From Mycolicibacterium sp. CBMA 247 (lineage in GTDB: Bacteria; Actinomycetota; Actinomycetes; Mycobacteriales; Mycobacteriaceae), in contig NZ_VTGX01000004.1 in NCBI RefSeq assembly GCF_009729095.1, positions 434,001-498,000 of the forward strand: a DNA stretch of 64,000 bases. The letters are read 5' to 3'. Shown piece by piece: positions 24,429 through 32,748 of this stretch. The notes under the pieces are model-generated. The model was not told where the DNA came from and searched no databases. It saw only the letters and a program-made list of their open reading frames with translations. The first letter of the stretch is position 1. Each line of letters begins with the position of its first letter. Both the position numbers and the translations under genes were made by a program.

Positions 24429-24910
24429 ACCTCGCGATCCAGGATTCCCGCCATCGCCGGCTCGACCGCCAGCACCGCGAGCGCCTCGTCGCCAAAGGGG
24501 TTGACGCCGTGGCCCTTTGCCAACGAGTGGGCCATCACCACATGCAGGCATTTGACCCGGTCGGGCATGCCGCCACCGGTGAATGTGGTGTCCAGCGATT
24601 CGATTGCGTCCCGCTCGGCGAGATACGACTCATGTGCCCGCCGGTAGGCAGCGGCCAGGTCCTCATCCTGTTGCAGGCGTTCGGTCATCTCCCGCATGAG
24701 CCCGGAGGATTCCAGTCGACTGGCCGCGGCGGTCAGCGCCGGGTGCGTCAGGTAGTACAGCGTCGGGAACGGCGTACCGTCGGGCAACCTCGGTGCGGTC
24801 TTGACCACCCCGGGCTCGCCGTTGGGGCAGCGGTAGGCGATCTCGAGAACGCCGCGCGGTTCACGGCCCAACTGCCGTGCCACGGCCTCGATGTCGGCGG
24901 GATCAACCAT
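24419..24910 (-). CDS. DUF501 protein
   Basis: The 163-residue protein matches DUF501 as remembered from actinobacteria, which always sits between ftsB and ppx. Landmarks are VARQLGREPRGVLEIAYRCPNGEPGVVKTAPRLPDGTPFPTLYYLTHP near the N-terminus and PDRVKCLHVVMAHSLAKGHGVNPFGDEAL near the C-terminus. The latter resembles a conserved His-rich patch (KCLH, AH, KGHGVNP) that could be a catalytic or metal site. ATG at 24910 gives MVDPADIEAV; the open frame upstream lies over ftsB. Biochemical function is unknown. Four- to ten-base overlaps on both sides indicate coupled translation. Confidence 0.88.
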   Translation of the reverse strand: MVDPADIEAVARQLGREPRGVLEIAYRCPNGEPGVVKTAPRLPDGTPFPTLYYLTHPALTAAASRLESSGLMREMTERLQQDEDLAAAYRRAHESYLAERDAIESLDTTFTGGGMPDRVKCLHVVMAHSLAKGHGVNPFGDEALAVLAVEPAMAGILDREVWT

Positions 24911-25622
24911 GGGGACCTCTGGACGGCTCGGCGGGTGGAGGCTGGACAGGTGGCCCGCCCGGCACCGGCGGGGGCCCACCCGGCGCGCTCGGCGTTCCAC
25001 CGATGGTCGGTGAAACCCCGTGCGGCTCATCGGCAATCGTGTGCCACAGCGAGGTGTACCAGGGCTGGCCGGCGGGGACGGTCGAGCCGGGCAGTGCAGG
25101 CGCTCCCGGCTCGCCCGACACCACGGCCCCCGGGGGGAGCTGCACCTGATACGGGGTGTCACCGGGCATGACGAAACCGAGCCGTTTCCTGGCCTCGGCC
25201 TTGATGTACCCCTGGTCGGCCAGCTTGACCTTCTGCTGCTCCAGATCGGCGATCTTGGCCCGCAACTGCTCCTCGCTGGCATTGAGTTGTTTCATCTCGG
25301 TGCGCTGGGCGAAGTAGGTGCGGACCGGCCCGGCGATGGTCAGGGTCAGCACACACACCACCGCGGCCAGGATCGCCGCCCGGCGCGCTGTCGACCCGAG
25401 CCGCTGTTCGGACTGCAGCTCGGCCTGCTGCTGGGCTTGCACCGCAATGGCTTTCGTGACCGTCTCGTCGGCGACCGGCTCGGCCTGCGCCGGACGGGAC
25501 TCGGCCGCCCGGCGGCGTGCCTGAGAAGCGCGCGGCCGATTCGACTCCCCGGCCTTGCCCGGCTTGCCGGGTCGGGAGGCCGGGGACCGTCGCTTCGGAT
25601 CGGGTCGCTTCGCTTCGGGCAT
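24903..25622 (-). CDS. ftsB: FtsB/DivIC-type septum formation protein
   Basis: The 239-residue protein has a basic, disordered N-terminal tail of about 80 residues and one membrane helix (AAILAAVVCVLTLTIAG, about 82-98). An extracytoplasmic coiled coil follows (QRTEMKQLNASEEQLRAKIADLEQQKVKLADQGYIKAEARKRLGFVMPGD). The C-terminal tail is Pro/Gly-rich. The coiled coil ending in A-R-x-x-L-G-x-V-x-P-G is the DivIC/FtsB hallmark. It is thought to link FtsL and FtsQ in the divisome. It sits 27 bases downstream of eno, the conserved neighbour of ftsB in many bacteria. Long disordered ends are normal for the mycobacterial orthologue. Confidence 0.9.
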   Translation of the reverse strand: MPEAKRPDPKRRSPASRPGKPGKAGESNRPRASQARRRAAESRPAQAEPVADETVTKAIAVQAQQQAELQSEQRLGSTARRAAILAAVVCVLTLTIAGPVRTYFAQRTEMKQLNASEEQLRAKIADLEQQKVKLADQGYIKAEARKRLGFVMPGDTPYQVQLPPGAVVSGEPGAPALPGSTVPAGQPWYTSLWHTIADEPHGVSPTIGGTPSAPGGPPPVPGGPPVQPPPAEPSRGPHG

Positions 25623-25649
25623 CGTCGTAAAGGTGCGCAGACGCCTGTG

Positions 25650-26933
25650 TTACTTGGCCTCGAACCGGGGGAAGGCCAGATCGCCCGCGTAGCGCGCGGC
25701 GTCGCCGAGAGCCTCCTCGATGCGCAGCAGTTGGTTGTACTTGGCCACCCGCTCGCTGCGGGCCGGGGCACCGGTCTTGATCTGGCCGCTGCCCACCGCG
25801 ACCGCCAGGTCGGCGATGGTGGTGTCCTCGGTCTCACCGCTGCGGTGGCTCATCATGGTGCGGTAGCCGCTGTTGTGCGCCAGCGCAACGGCATCCAGGG
25901 TCTCGGTGAGCGTGCCGATCTGGTTGACCTTCACCAGCAGCGCGTTGGCTGCGCCACGCTCGATGCCGTCTTCCAGGCGTTCCGGGTTGGTGACGAACAG
26001 GTCGTCACCGACCAACTGGATCCGGTCGCCGATGGCAGAGGTCAGCGCCACCCAGCCGTCCCAATCGTCCTCGGACAGCGGATCCTCGATCGACACCAGC
26101 GGGTAGGCGTCGATCAGGCCGGCGTAGAACTCGGCCATCTGTTCTGCCGTGCGGGTCTCCTTCTCGAAGGCGTAACCCGAACCCTCCGTGTAGAACTCGG
26201 TGGCGGCGACGTCCAGCGCCAACGCCACGTCGCTACCCAGCTTGAACCCGGTGGCCTCGATCGCCGTCGCGATCAGGTCCAGGGCGGCCTTGGTGCCCGC
26301 GACGTCGGGGGCGAAACCGCCCTCATCGCCGAGCCCGGTGGACAGCCCCTGCTTCTTGAGCACTGCCTTGAGCGAGTGGTAGACCTCGGTCCCCCAGCGC
26401 AGCGACTCCTTGAACGAAGGCGCGCCGATCGGGGCAACCATGAACTCCTGGACGTCCACCCCGGTGTCGGCGTGGGCGCCGCCGTTGAGGATGTTCATCA
26501 TCGGCACCGGCAGGATGTGCGCGTTCGGTCCGCCGAGGTAACGGAACAGCGGCAGCGCGGCGCTGTCAGCCGCCGCCTTGGCCACCGCCAACGAGACGCC
26601 GAGGATCGCGTTGGCGCCCAGCCGGGACTTGTCCGGCGTGCCGTCGAGGTCCAGCAGCGCCTGGTCGACGAGCCGCTGATCGTCGGCGGCCAGTCCGATG
26701 ATCGCCGGTGCGATCTCATCGAGAACGGCCTCCACGGCCTTCTCGACACCCTTGCCGCCGTAACGGGCGCCGCCGTCGCGCAGCTCCACCGCCTCGTGCT
26801 CGCCGGTCGACGCACCCGATGGCACCGCCGCCCGGGCGAACGTGCCATCGGTCAGGGCCACCTCGACCTCGACCGTCGGGTTGCCACGGGAGTCGAGGAT
26901 CTCGCGGGCTCCAACCTGCTCGATGATGGGCAC
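25650..26933 (-). CDS. eno: Enolase
   Basis: Enolase, 427 residues, converts 2-phosphoglycerate to phosphoenolpyruvate in glycolysis. The N-terminus MPIIEQVGAREILDSRGNPT, the substrate loop PSGASTGEHEAVELRDG, the Mg2+ ligands in SIEDPLSEDDWDG and VGDDLFVTNPERL, and the signature LLVKVNQIGTLTET followed by SHRSGETEDT are all intact. Length is standard. ATG at 26933 is preceded by AAGGAGAA at a normal distance. It is the first gene of the eno-ftsB-DUF501-ppx2 run. Confidence 0.98.
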   Translation of the reverse strand: MPIIEQVGAREILDSRGNPTVEVEVALTDGTFARAAVPSGASTGEHEAVELRDGGARYGGKGVEKAVEAVLDEIAPAIIGLAADDQRLVDQALLDLDGTPDKSRLGANAILGVSLAVAKAAADSAALPLFRYLGGPNAHILPVPMMNILNGGAHADTGVDVQEFMVAPIGAPSFKESLRWGTEVYHSLKAVLKKQGLSTGLGDEGGFAPDVAGTKAALDLIATAIEATGFKLGSDVALALDVAATEFYTEGSGYAFEKETRTAEQMAEFYAGLIDAYPLVSIEDPLSEDDWDGWVALTSAIGDRIQLVGDDLFVTNPERLEDGIERGAANALLVKVNQIGTLTETLDAVALAHNSGYRTMMSHRSGETEDTTIADLAVAVGSGQIKTGAPARSERVAKYNQLLRIEEALGDAARYAGDLAFPRFEAK

Positions 26934-27030
26934 TGGCTTCTCCTTATTGAGTCCTGCGTGTAGGGATGAGACTAGATCGTGGCCCGCACCGAGTCGTGTC
27001 AGGGCGTGTCACTCGGGTCAGTCACACGTG

Positions 27031-27762
27031 TCACAAGGCGTGGCCGGCCGCATATGCCGTCGCCCAGTCCCGCACAGCGCGGGCGTACTGCTCAGAGTTG
27101 TTGTAGGCGTTCAGCGCCTTCATCCAGCCCCTCGGGGTGGACAGGTCCTTGCCGTACCAACACAGCAGACCGGCCGCCGAGAGCGCGGCGTCATCGAAGT
27201 TGTCCGGGCTCACCACCCCGTCATTGTTGGCATCCACCCCGAAATGCCCCCAGGTCTCCGGGATGAACTGCATCGGCCCCATCGCACGGTCCATCAGCGG
27301 ATCACCATCGAGGCGACCGTGGTCGGTGTCGGGAATGCGCAGGTTGCCGCCGGTCCCGTCCAATTGCACGCCGCGGATCGGCGGGGTGACGTCGCCGTTG
27401 CGGGCGATCATCGCGCCCCGATACGTGCCGTGGTGGCTCTCGACCATCCCGATGCCGGCCAATGTGGTCCAGGCCAGCTGGCAATTGGGGTTCTCCACCT
27501 CGGCAACCCGCGCGGCGTAGGCGTAGGCCTCCAGCGCGTTGACCGGCATGCCCAGTGCAGGTGCTCGCTCAGACGCCCATTTATGGAGCTGATCAGCGGG
27601 TCTGCCCTTGACGTAGGTATCCACGGCGGGCACCGGATACCCGGCCGGAGGCGGCACGCCCTCGGGAATCGAGGTGCCGAGATGCCACGAACAGCTGGAT
27701 GCCAACAGCAGCGCTGTCGCAGCAATTACGGCGACAGCCCGCAGCCAACGCACTGGCGACAC
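27031..27762 (-). CDS. lpqU: Lipoprotein lytic transglycosylase LpqU
   Basis: The 243-residue exported protein has a lipoprotein signal with lipobox LASSC (C24). It has an SLT/MltB-type muramidase domain with the probable catalytic Glu in LAGIGMVESHHGTYRG, the segment AMGPMQFIPETWGHFGVDANNDGVVSPDNFDDA, and the closing ALNAYNNSEQYARAVRDWATAYA. Such enzymes cleave the MurNAc-GlcNAc bond of peptidoglycan during wall growth. GTG at 27762 fits the signal peptide. It lies 97 bases before eno on the same strand, as in M. tuberculosis. Confidence 0.9.
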   Translation of the reverse strand: MSPVRWLRAVAVIAATALLLASSCSWHLGTSIPEGVPPPAGYPVPAVDTYVKGRPADQLHKWASERAPALGMPVNALEAYAYAARVAEVENPNCQLAWTTLAGIGMVESHHGTYRGAMIARNGDVTPPIRGVQLDGTGGNLRIPDTDHGRLDGDPLMDRAMGPMQFIPETWGHFGVDANNDGVVSPDNFDDAALSAAGLLCWYGKDLSTPRGWMKALNAYNNSEQYARAVRDWATAYAAGHAL

Positions 27763-27886
27763 CGGACTCCCTCAACCCCGCTCTATCTGATTGGCCATCG
27801 TCGCATGCGCGGGTAACAGTGCGTCGGCCGACGGGTCCGTGCGCGAAGACCGCAGGTGAGGGCAGCCGGGCCCGCAGACCCCCTGC

Positions 27887-27916
27887 TAAGGTGAGCCACA
27901 CCTTGCTATGGCAAGG
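27887..27916. promoter_or_regulatory. IdeR-like iron box and overlapping dyad before efeU
   Basis: The 19 bases at 27887-27905 (TAAGGTGAGCCACACCTTG) form AAGGTG-N5-CACCTT. They agree with the mycobacterial iron box consensus (TTAGGTTAGGCTAACCTAA) at about 12 of 19 places. A second perfect dyad, CCTTGC-TATG-GCAAGG, overlaps it at 27901-27916. Position about 50-80 bases ahead of an iron-uptake operon supports iron control. IdeR binding is inferred. Confidence 0.5.
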
Positions 27917-27968
27917 CAAAGCTACATTTCTCACGATGTTTTCACCCCGGTCGAGCGAGGACGATTTG

Positions 27969-28910
27969 ATGACTGCCATCTCGGACCTTCCGACCAGCAC
28001 GATGGCCGCGTCCAACATCACATCCCAGGTGTTCGGCAGCGGACTGATCGGTTTGCGGGAAGGCCTCGAAGCGGCCATCGTGGTGACGATCCTGGTCGCG
28101 TTCCTGGTCAAATCCGAACGCCGGGATGCCCTCAAATGGGTGTGGCTGGGCGTCGGCGCCGCGATCGCCATCACCGCCACCGTCTTCTTGGTCATCCAAT
28201 TCGGCGAGAACACCATCAGCGGGCTGGGCGCCGAAGCCATCGCCGGGATCGCCTCACTGATCGCGGTCGTCATCGTCACCACCATGGTGCTGTGGATGAA
28301 ACGGGCCGCCGCCTCGATGTCCGGCGAGCTGCGCAGCGAGATGTCGCAGGCGCTGCAGACGGGCGGCCTGGCGGTATCGCTGCTGGCCTTCCTGGCGGTG
28401 GGCCGTGAAGGCGTGGAGACCGCTCTGTTCATGGTCGGCTACGCCGAGGCAGAGACACTCTGGCCGCTGACCGGCCTGATCATGGGCGTGCTGGTCGCCG
28501 CGGCGATCGCCTACGGGATGTACGCGGGTGCCGTCCGGATCAACCTCGCCAAGTTCTTCAAATACACCGGCATCTTCCTGATCGTGGTGGCGGCCGGAAT
28601 CCTCGCCTACGGCATAAAAGCTCTGCAGACCGTCGGCTGGCTGCCCGGGCTGGGCACCAAGGCCCTCGACATGAGTGGAGCGTTCGACTGGTCGGCCTGG
28701 TACGGCGAGATCATCCAGGGCGTCTTCAACATCGACCCCACGCCGACGGTGCTGCAGTTCGGCGCGTGGTTGGCCTACATCGTCGGGGTGCTGGCGCTGT
28801 TCCTGAAGCCGATGCGCGCCACCGGCGCCGCATCGCCCAGTGCCCCAACTTCCTCCGAGCCCACCGCCGAGCCGGAGACCTCCACCGCACCCGAAAGGTC
28901 GACCAAGTGA
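27969..28910 (+). CDS. efeU: Iron permease EfeU (FTR1 family)
   Basis: The 313-residue polytopic protein carries the two REGxE motifs of the FTR1/EfeU permeases, GLREGLEAAIV near residue 25 and GREGVETALF near 140, in hydrophobic helices. These acidic motifs bind ferric iron for transport into the cytoplasm. Seven membrane segments can be counted, followed by a hydrophilic Ser/Thr/Pro tail of about 35 residues. ATG at 27969 follows GAGG at a normal distance; an ATG at 27936 would add 11 residues. The last codons overlap the efeO GTG (GTGA). It is first gene of a complete efeUOB ferrous/ferric uptake operon. Confidence 0.93.
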   Translation: MTAISDLPTSTMAASNITSQVFGSGLIGLREGLEAAIVVTILVAFLVKSERRDALKWVWLGVGAAIAITATVFLVIQFGENTISGLGAEAIAGIASLIAVVIVTTMVLWMKRAAASMSGELRSEMSQALQTGGLAVSLLAFLAVGREGVETALFMVGYAEAETLWPLTGLIMGVLVAAAIAYGMYAGAVRINLAKFFKYTGIFLIVVAAGILAYGIKALQTVGWLPGLGTKALDMSGAFDWSAWYGEIIQGVFNIDPTPTVLQFGAWLAYIVGVLALFLKPMRATGAASPSAPTSSEPTAEPETSTAPERSTK

Positions 28911-30109
28911 AGCTGACCCCTGCCGTCAAGACCGGATTCGCGGCCACCGCCGCGCGAGCTGGATTTGCGGCTTCCGCCGCGGTGCTGGCCGGGATCTCGA
29001 TGAGCGGCTGCCAGGCCAAGGAGGCCGACGGCGGCAGCGCGAGTGGCGACGGCGCCAAGAAGGCCGCCCAGATCACCGTCGATGCCTCGGACACCGAGTG
29101 CAAGCTGTCCGGGACGACCGCGACGACCGGGCCGAGCACCTTCGAGGTCACCAACAACGGCAACAAGGTCACCGAGTTTTACGTCTACGGCGAGGGCGAT
29201 CGGGTCATGGGCGAGGTGGAGAACGTCTCCCCGGGGCTCAAGCGCCAGCTCATCGTCCAGCTGACCCAGCCGGGCACCTACCAGACCTCGTGCCGCCCCG
29301 GCATGGTCGGTGAGGGCATCCGCGGCAGTTTCGTGGTGACCGGTGACGCCGTGAAGGTGGACACCGAGGGCAAGTTCAAGGAAGCCGCCGACAGCTACAA
29401 GCGCTATGTGATCAGCGAGACCGATGCGCTGATCCCCTCTACCGAGGCGTTCGTCGCGGCCATCAAGGCCAAGGACGTCGCCAAGGCCAAGGCGCTGTAC
29501 CCGATCACGCGCACCTACTACGAGCGCATCGAGCCGGTCGCCGAGTCTTTCCCCGACGACCTCGACCCACGGATCGACCGGCGCGAGGCCGACCTGGAGG
29601 AAGGCCAGAAGTGGACCGGCTTCCACCGCCTGGAGAAGGATCTGTGGGTCACCGGCCTGCAGCCGGACACCAACGCGATCGCCGACCAACTGCTGGCCGA
29701 CATCAAGGAGCTCGAGGCCGGGGTGAAGGCACCCGACTGGACGATCGACTCCACCCAGATCGCCGGCGGCGCCCAGGGTCTGCTCGACGAGGTTGCGATG
29801 AGCAAGATCAGCGGCGAGGAGGACATCTTCAGCCACACCGACCTGTGGGACTTCAAGGCCAACATCGAAGGTTCGCAGACCGCGGTGGCCTCGGTGCGGC
29901 CGATCCTCGACGAGCACAACGCCGAGCTGGGCAAGCGCCTGGATCAGCGCTTCGCCGACGTCGAGAATTTGCTGGAGAAGTATCGCGACGGCGACGGATT
30001 CATCAGCTACGACAAGGTGACCGAGCCGCAACGCCAGGAACTGTCACGCGCCATCGACGCGCTGAGCAAAGAAGTGAGCCAGGTGCAGGGTGTCATCGCC
30101 AAGCAGTGA
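28907..30109 (+). CDS. efeO: Iron uptake lipoprotein EfeO (cupredoxin + M75)
   Basis: The 400-residue protein starts with a signal region ending in a lipobox-like SMSGC, which suggests a lipoprotein. A cupredoxin-type domain follows (about residues 45-145: VTNNGNKVTEFYVYGEGDRVMGEVENVSPGLKRQL, TYQTSCRPGM). The M75/imelysin-like helical domain contains the HxxE motif in TGFHRLEKDLW. EfeO is the extracytoplasmic iron-binding partner of the EfeU permease. GTG at 28907 overlaps the efeU stop. Its 3' end overlaps the efeB start by 20 bases. Family and operon position agree completely. Confidence 0.93.
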   Translation: MKLTPAVKTGFAATAARAGFAASAAVLAGISMSGCQAKEADGGSASGDGAKKAAQITVDASDTECKLSGTTATTGPSTFEVTNNGNKVTEFYVYGEGDRVMGEVENVSPGLKRQLIVQLTQPGTYQTSCRPGMVGEGIRGSFVVTGDAVKVDTEGKFKEAADSYKRYVISETDALIPSTEAFVAAIKAKDVAKAKALYPITRTYYERIEPVAESFPDDLDPRIDRREADLEEGQKWTGFHRLEKDLWVTGLQPDTNAIADQLLADIKELEAGVKAPDWTIDSTQIAGGAQGLLDEVAMSKISGEEDIFSHTDLWDFKANIEGSQTAVASVRPILDEHNAELGKRLDQRFADVENLLEKYRDGDGFISYDKVTEPQRQELSRAIDALSKEVSQVQGVIAKQ

Positions 30110-31412
30110 TTCGCCGCAATCCACCCCGGATACCGAGCACTCCGCCGGATTCTCCCGGCGCAGGCTGTTCGGCGCCGCAGGGGTCACCGCCGCGGTAGTC
30201 GGTGCGGCCAGCGCCGGTGCGCTGGCCGGCCGTGCTTCCGCGGCCAGCACCCCGCACGGTGATCATCTGACCCGTCCTGTGCCGTTTCGAGGCGACCGGC
30301 AGGCAGGCATCATCACCGAGGCGCAGGACCGGATGCACTTCTGCTCCTTCGATGTCACCACCGACAACCGTGAGGACGTCATCACCCTGCTCAGGCAGTG
30401 GACCCAGATGGCCGAGCGGATGACGCGTGGCGACGAGACCGAAGACGGCGGCGCCGTGGACGGCAATCCGTATGCGCCGCCGTCGGATACCGGCGAGGCG
30501 CTCGGACTGCCCGCCTCACAACTGACGCTGACCATCGGGTTCGGGCCGTCGTTCTTCCTCAAAGACGGCAAGGACCGCTTCGGCATCGCCGACGAGCAGC
30601 CGGCCGAGCTCAAGGATCTGCCGAAGTTCCCCAACGAGACCATGGACCCGGCCCGTTGCGGGGGCGACATCTGCGTTCAGGCCTGCGCCAACGATCCGCA
30701 GGTCGCGGTGCACGCGATCCGCAACCTGGCCCGAGTCGGGTTCGGCACGGTCGCGGTGCGGTACTCGCAGCTGGGGTTCGGCCGCACGTCCTCGACCACC
30801 CGGGACCAGGCCACCCCGCGAAACCTGTTCGGGTTCAAGGACGGAACGAACAACCTCAAGTCCGATCAGACCGAGCTGCTCGACAAGAACGTCTGGGTGG
30901 CCGAGGGCGACGGACCGGCCTGGCTCACCGGCGGCAGCTATCTGATCACCCGGCGGATCCGGATGCGCATCGAGAACTGGGACCGCACCACGCTTCTGGA
31001 GCAGGAGCGGGTGTTCGGGCGACAAAAGGGCACCGGCGCCCCCAACGGCAGGCAGCAGGAGTTCGACGAGCTCGATTTCGAGATCACCGACGGCAAGGGC
31101 AATCCGAAGATCGACAAGGACGCTCATGCCCGGCTGGCCTCGGCCGAGCACCTGGGCGGTATCGAGATCCTGCGCCGCGGTTACAACTTCACCGACGGTT
31201 CGGATGGTTTCGGCCACCTGGACGCCGGCTTGTTCTTCATCGCGTTCGTGCGCAGCCCCGACAAGCAGTTCATCCCGATGCAGCGGGAGCTGGCCCGCAA
31301 AGATCTGCTCAACGAGTACATCACCCACACCGGGACCGCCGTCTTCGCCTGCCCGCCGGGGCTGCGTGAGGGTGACACCTCGGGATTCTGGGGTTCGACT
31401 CTGTTCGAGTGA
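30090..31412 (+). CDS. efeB: Tat-exported DyP-type peroxidase EfeB
   Basis: The 440-residue heme peroxidase starts with a twin-arginine signal (FSRRRLFGAAGVTAAVVGAASAG), so it is exported folded. The DyP GxxDG motif is seen in LFGFKDGTNN, and a conserved late segment reads FGHLDAGLFFIAFVRSPDKQFIPMQRELARKDLLNEYI. EfeB supplies oxidation (or heme deferrochelation) at the iron uptake system. GTG at 30090 lies inside the end of efeO. The stop is nine bases from that of the convergent beta-lactamase-like gene, leaving no room for a separate terminator. Confidence 0.94.
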   Translation: MSSPSSDSPQSTPDTEHSAGFSRRRLFGAAGVTAAVVGAASAGALAGRASAASTPHGDHLTRPVPFRGDRQAGIITEAQDRMHFCSFDVTTDNREDVITLLRQWTQMAERMTRGDETEDGGAVDGNPYAPPSDTGEALGLPASQLTLTIGFGPSFFLKDGKDRFGIADEQPAELKDLPKFPNETMDPARCGGDICVQACANDPQVAVHAIRNLARVGFGTVAVRYSQLGFGRTSSTTRDQATPRNLFGFKDGTNNLKSDQTELLDKNVWVAEGDGPAWLTGGSYLITRRIRMRIENWDRTTLLEQERVFGRQKGTGAPNGRQQEFDELDFEITDGKGNPKIDKDAHARLASAEHLGGIEILRRGYNFTDGSDGFGHLDAGLFFIAFVRSPDKQFIPMQRELARKDLLNEYITHTGTAVFACPPGLREGDTSGFWGSTLFE

Positions 31413-31421
31413 GCTTGGGGC

Positions 31422-32237
31422 TCAGCCGTTCGGGCCGAGCAGGATCTGACTGAGCCGGGTGGTGGTCGCGACGCCGTCGTCGTAGCCGCCCTGCCCGTTG
31501 AGCCCGTTCATCATCGCCAGCGTGTAACGCTGTTTGGGGCCCGCGAAGCCGACCGAGTTGATCACCCAGCCGCCCTGTTCCTGCGACCACCCGTTCTTGT
31601 TGCCCGGGCTCATCGCCGGCCCGGCACCCCACACGCCCCACTGCTGGTCCCCACCGACCCGCTGCATTTCCGCGACCACGGCGGCCGCGTCGGACGGATT
31701 CAGTTGGGTAAGTGTGTAATTCATCAACCGGTCGAGATCGTTGGTGGTGGACTTCTGGAAGCCCCAGCACGGGAACATGTCACCGAATCCAGGCTGCGGC
31801 CGCACGTCGGTCATGCCGTAGCGGGGGAAGCCGGCATTGAACGCCGTGTGATCGGGTCCGCCGTAGCGGGTCCACAGCGAATCGGCCGCGTCATTGTCGG
31901 AGTCGCGCAACATGTTCACCATGAGCTGCCGATCATTGCCCGACAATCGCAGCGCGCCGGCACGTTCCCGGGTCAGCAGATCGACGACCATCGCCAGCTT
32001 GATGGTGGAGGCGGTCCAGATCATCGAGTTCGCATTGGCATTGGCATAGCGCGTGCCCGTCGCGCGATCGCGCAGCACGTATCCGATGGTGCCGGGCCGC
32101 GACGCCAGATAGGAGTCCGCCGCCGCGATGCGCGAGCGCAGGTCGCAGCCCGTGGACCCGCAGTCCGCAAGGGCCTGCGGTGCAACCGTGCCCAGACAGA
32201 GCGCCAGGACGACGACGACGATCCGCAGTACCCGCAT
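31422..32237 (-). CDS. Exported beta-lactamase-like serine hydrolase
   Basis: The 271-residue exported protein has the three active-site motifs of the penicillin-recognising fold: S77-T-I-K80, S113-D-N115 and K214-N-G216. KNG in place of the usual K-T/S-G is a variation. A signal peptide covers residues 1-24. Two cysteines (C26, C31) just after the cleavage site could form a disulfide. The overall pattern matches class A beta-lactamase-related proteins, but the Glu166-type omega loop is not obvious, so it may be a carboxypeptidase-like or non-hydrolysing relative. ATG at 32237 is chosen for the signal peptide. A GTG at 32279 would add 14 residues. Confidence 0.75.
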   Translation of the reverse strand: MRVLRIVVVVLALCLGTVAPQALADCGSTGCDLRSRIAAADSYLASRPGTIGYVLRDRATGTRYANANANSMIWTASTIKLAMVVDLLTRERAGALRLSGNDRQLMVNMLRDSDNDAADSLWTRYGGPDHTAFNAGFPRYGMTDVRPQPGFGDMFPCWGFQKSTTNDLDRLMNYTLTQLNPSDAAAVVAEMQRVGGDQQWGVWGAGPAMSPGNKNGWSQEQGGWVINSVGFAGPKQRYTLAMMNGLNGQGGYDDGVATTTRLSQILLGPNG

Positions 32238-32334
32238 GGCCTCACGGTAGTTCGGGCGGATCGGACCCGGCGTCCGCACAGCCGGGCCACGTCGAGCCGA
32301 AACCTTGCCGTTGTCAGTTCGTGACGGGAAACCC

Positions 32335-32360
32335 GGCTACGCGAACTTCGCGGGTAGCCA
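32335..32360. repeat. Palindrome GGCTAC...GTAGCC
   Basis: The arms GGCTAC and GTAGCC enclose an inner GCGAA/TTCGC pair, forming a hairpin of about 11 pairs. The outer sequence differs from the three GCTGCCCGCCT-type elements in the same gap. Confidence 0.55.
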
Positions 32361-32444
32361 GGCCTCCGTTGGAGCTGGTGCTGCTACCGATGAGGGTCTG
32401 TTCACCACAGTTGCCACAGCAGCACCGCTCGGGAAAAGAGTGTC

Positions 32445-32486
32445 GTGCTGCCCGCCTGTGCGCGACAAAGTCGCGGAAATCGCCAC
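32445..32486. repeat. Palindromic element copy a
   Basis: The element reads GTGCTGCCCGCCTGTG, then CGCGACAAAGTCGCG, a perfect 6-bp stem with an AAA loop, and continues GAAATCGCCAC. It matches the reverse complement of copy c over about 40 bases with only a few differences. Confidence 0.7.
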
Positions 32487-32570
32487 CTGAGCCTCAACAG
32501 GCACACCTGCCCCGACGCTCTGATCACACGGGGCTCGCCGGTCCCGGCAGCCACGTCAGCACCAGCGTTT

Positions 32571-32615
32571 GAGCTGCCCGCCTACTAGCGACAATGTCGC
32601 TGCAAGGTGGGCAGC
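32571..32615. repeat. Palindromic element copy b
   Basis: This copy forms a complete nested hairpin. Outer arms GCTGCCCGCCT and AGGTGGGCAGC (one mismatch) enclose inner arms AGCGACA and TGTCGCT around a single A. It shares GAGCTGCCCGCCTA with copy c and the core GCGACAA with copies a and c. Confidence 0.7.
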
Positions 32616-32703
32616 CCGAAACCCGTTGCGCACGAGGCCAATGCGACCAATGCGGCTCGAGAGATCTACGACATGGTGTCAGAGCGGCCCAAGCGACCAG
32701 TGG

Positions 32704-32743
32704 GGCGATATCCGCGACTTTGTCGCGCATAGGCGGGCAGCTC
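32704..32743. repeat. Palindromic element copy c (inverted)
   Basis: On the minus strand this copy reads GAGCTGCCCGCCTATG, then CGCGACAAAGTCGCG, then GATATCGCC. It is nearly identical to copy a in the opposite orientation and lies six bases from the mazG stop codon. Confidence 0.7.
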
Positions 32744-32748
32744 GGGTG

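Larger units (their letters stand above)
32238..32748. other. 510-base gene-free stretch with palindromic elements
   Basis: No credible gene is present between the beta-lactamase-like gene and mazG. The stretch holds at least four hairpin-forming elements, listed as the repeats at 32335-32360, 32445-32486, 32571-32615 and 32704-32743. The only longer frames are arginine-rich shadows. It lies upstream of one minus-strand gene and downstream of another. Confidence 0.7.

Noticed and set aside
32280..32748. CRISPR-like array in the mazG upstream gap
   Set aside because: The repeats are palindromic, in mixed orientation and irregularly spaced, with no regular spacers and no cas genes.
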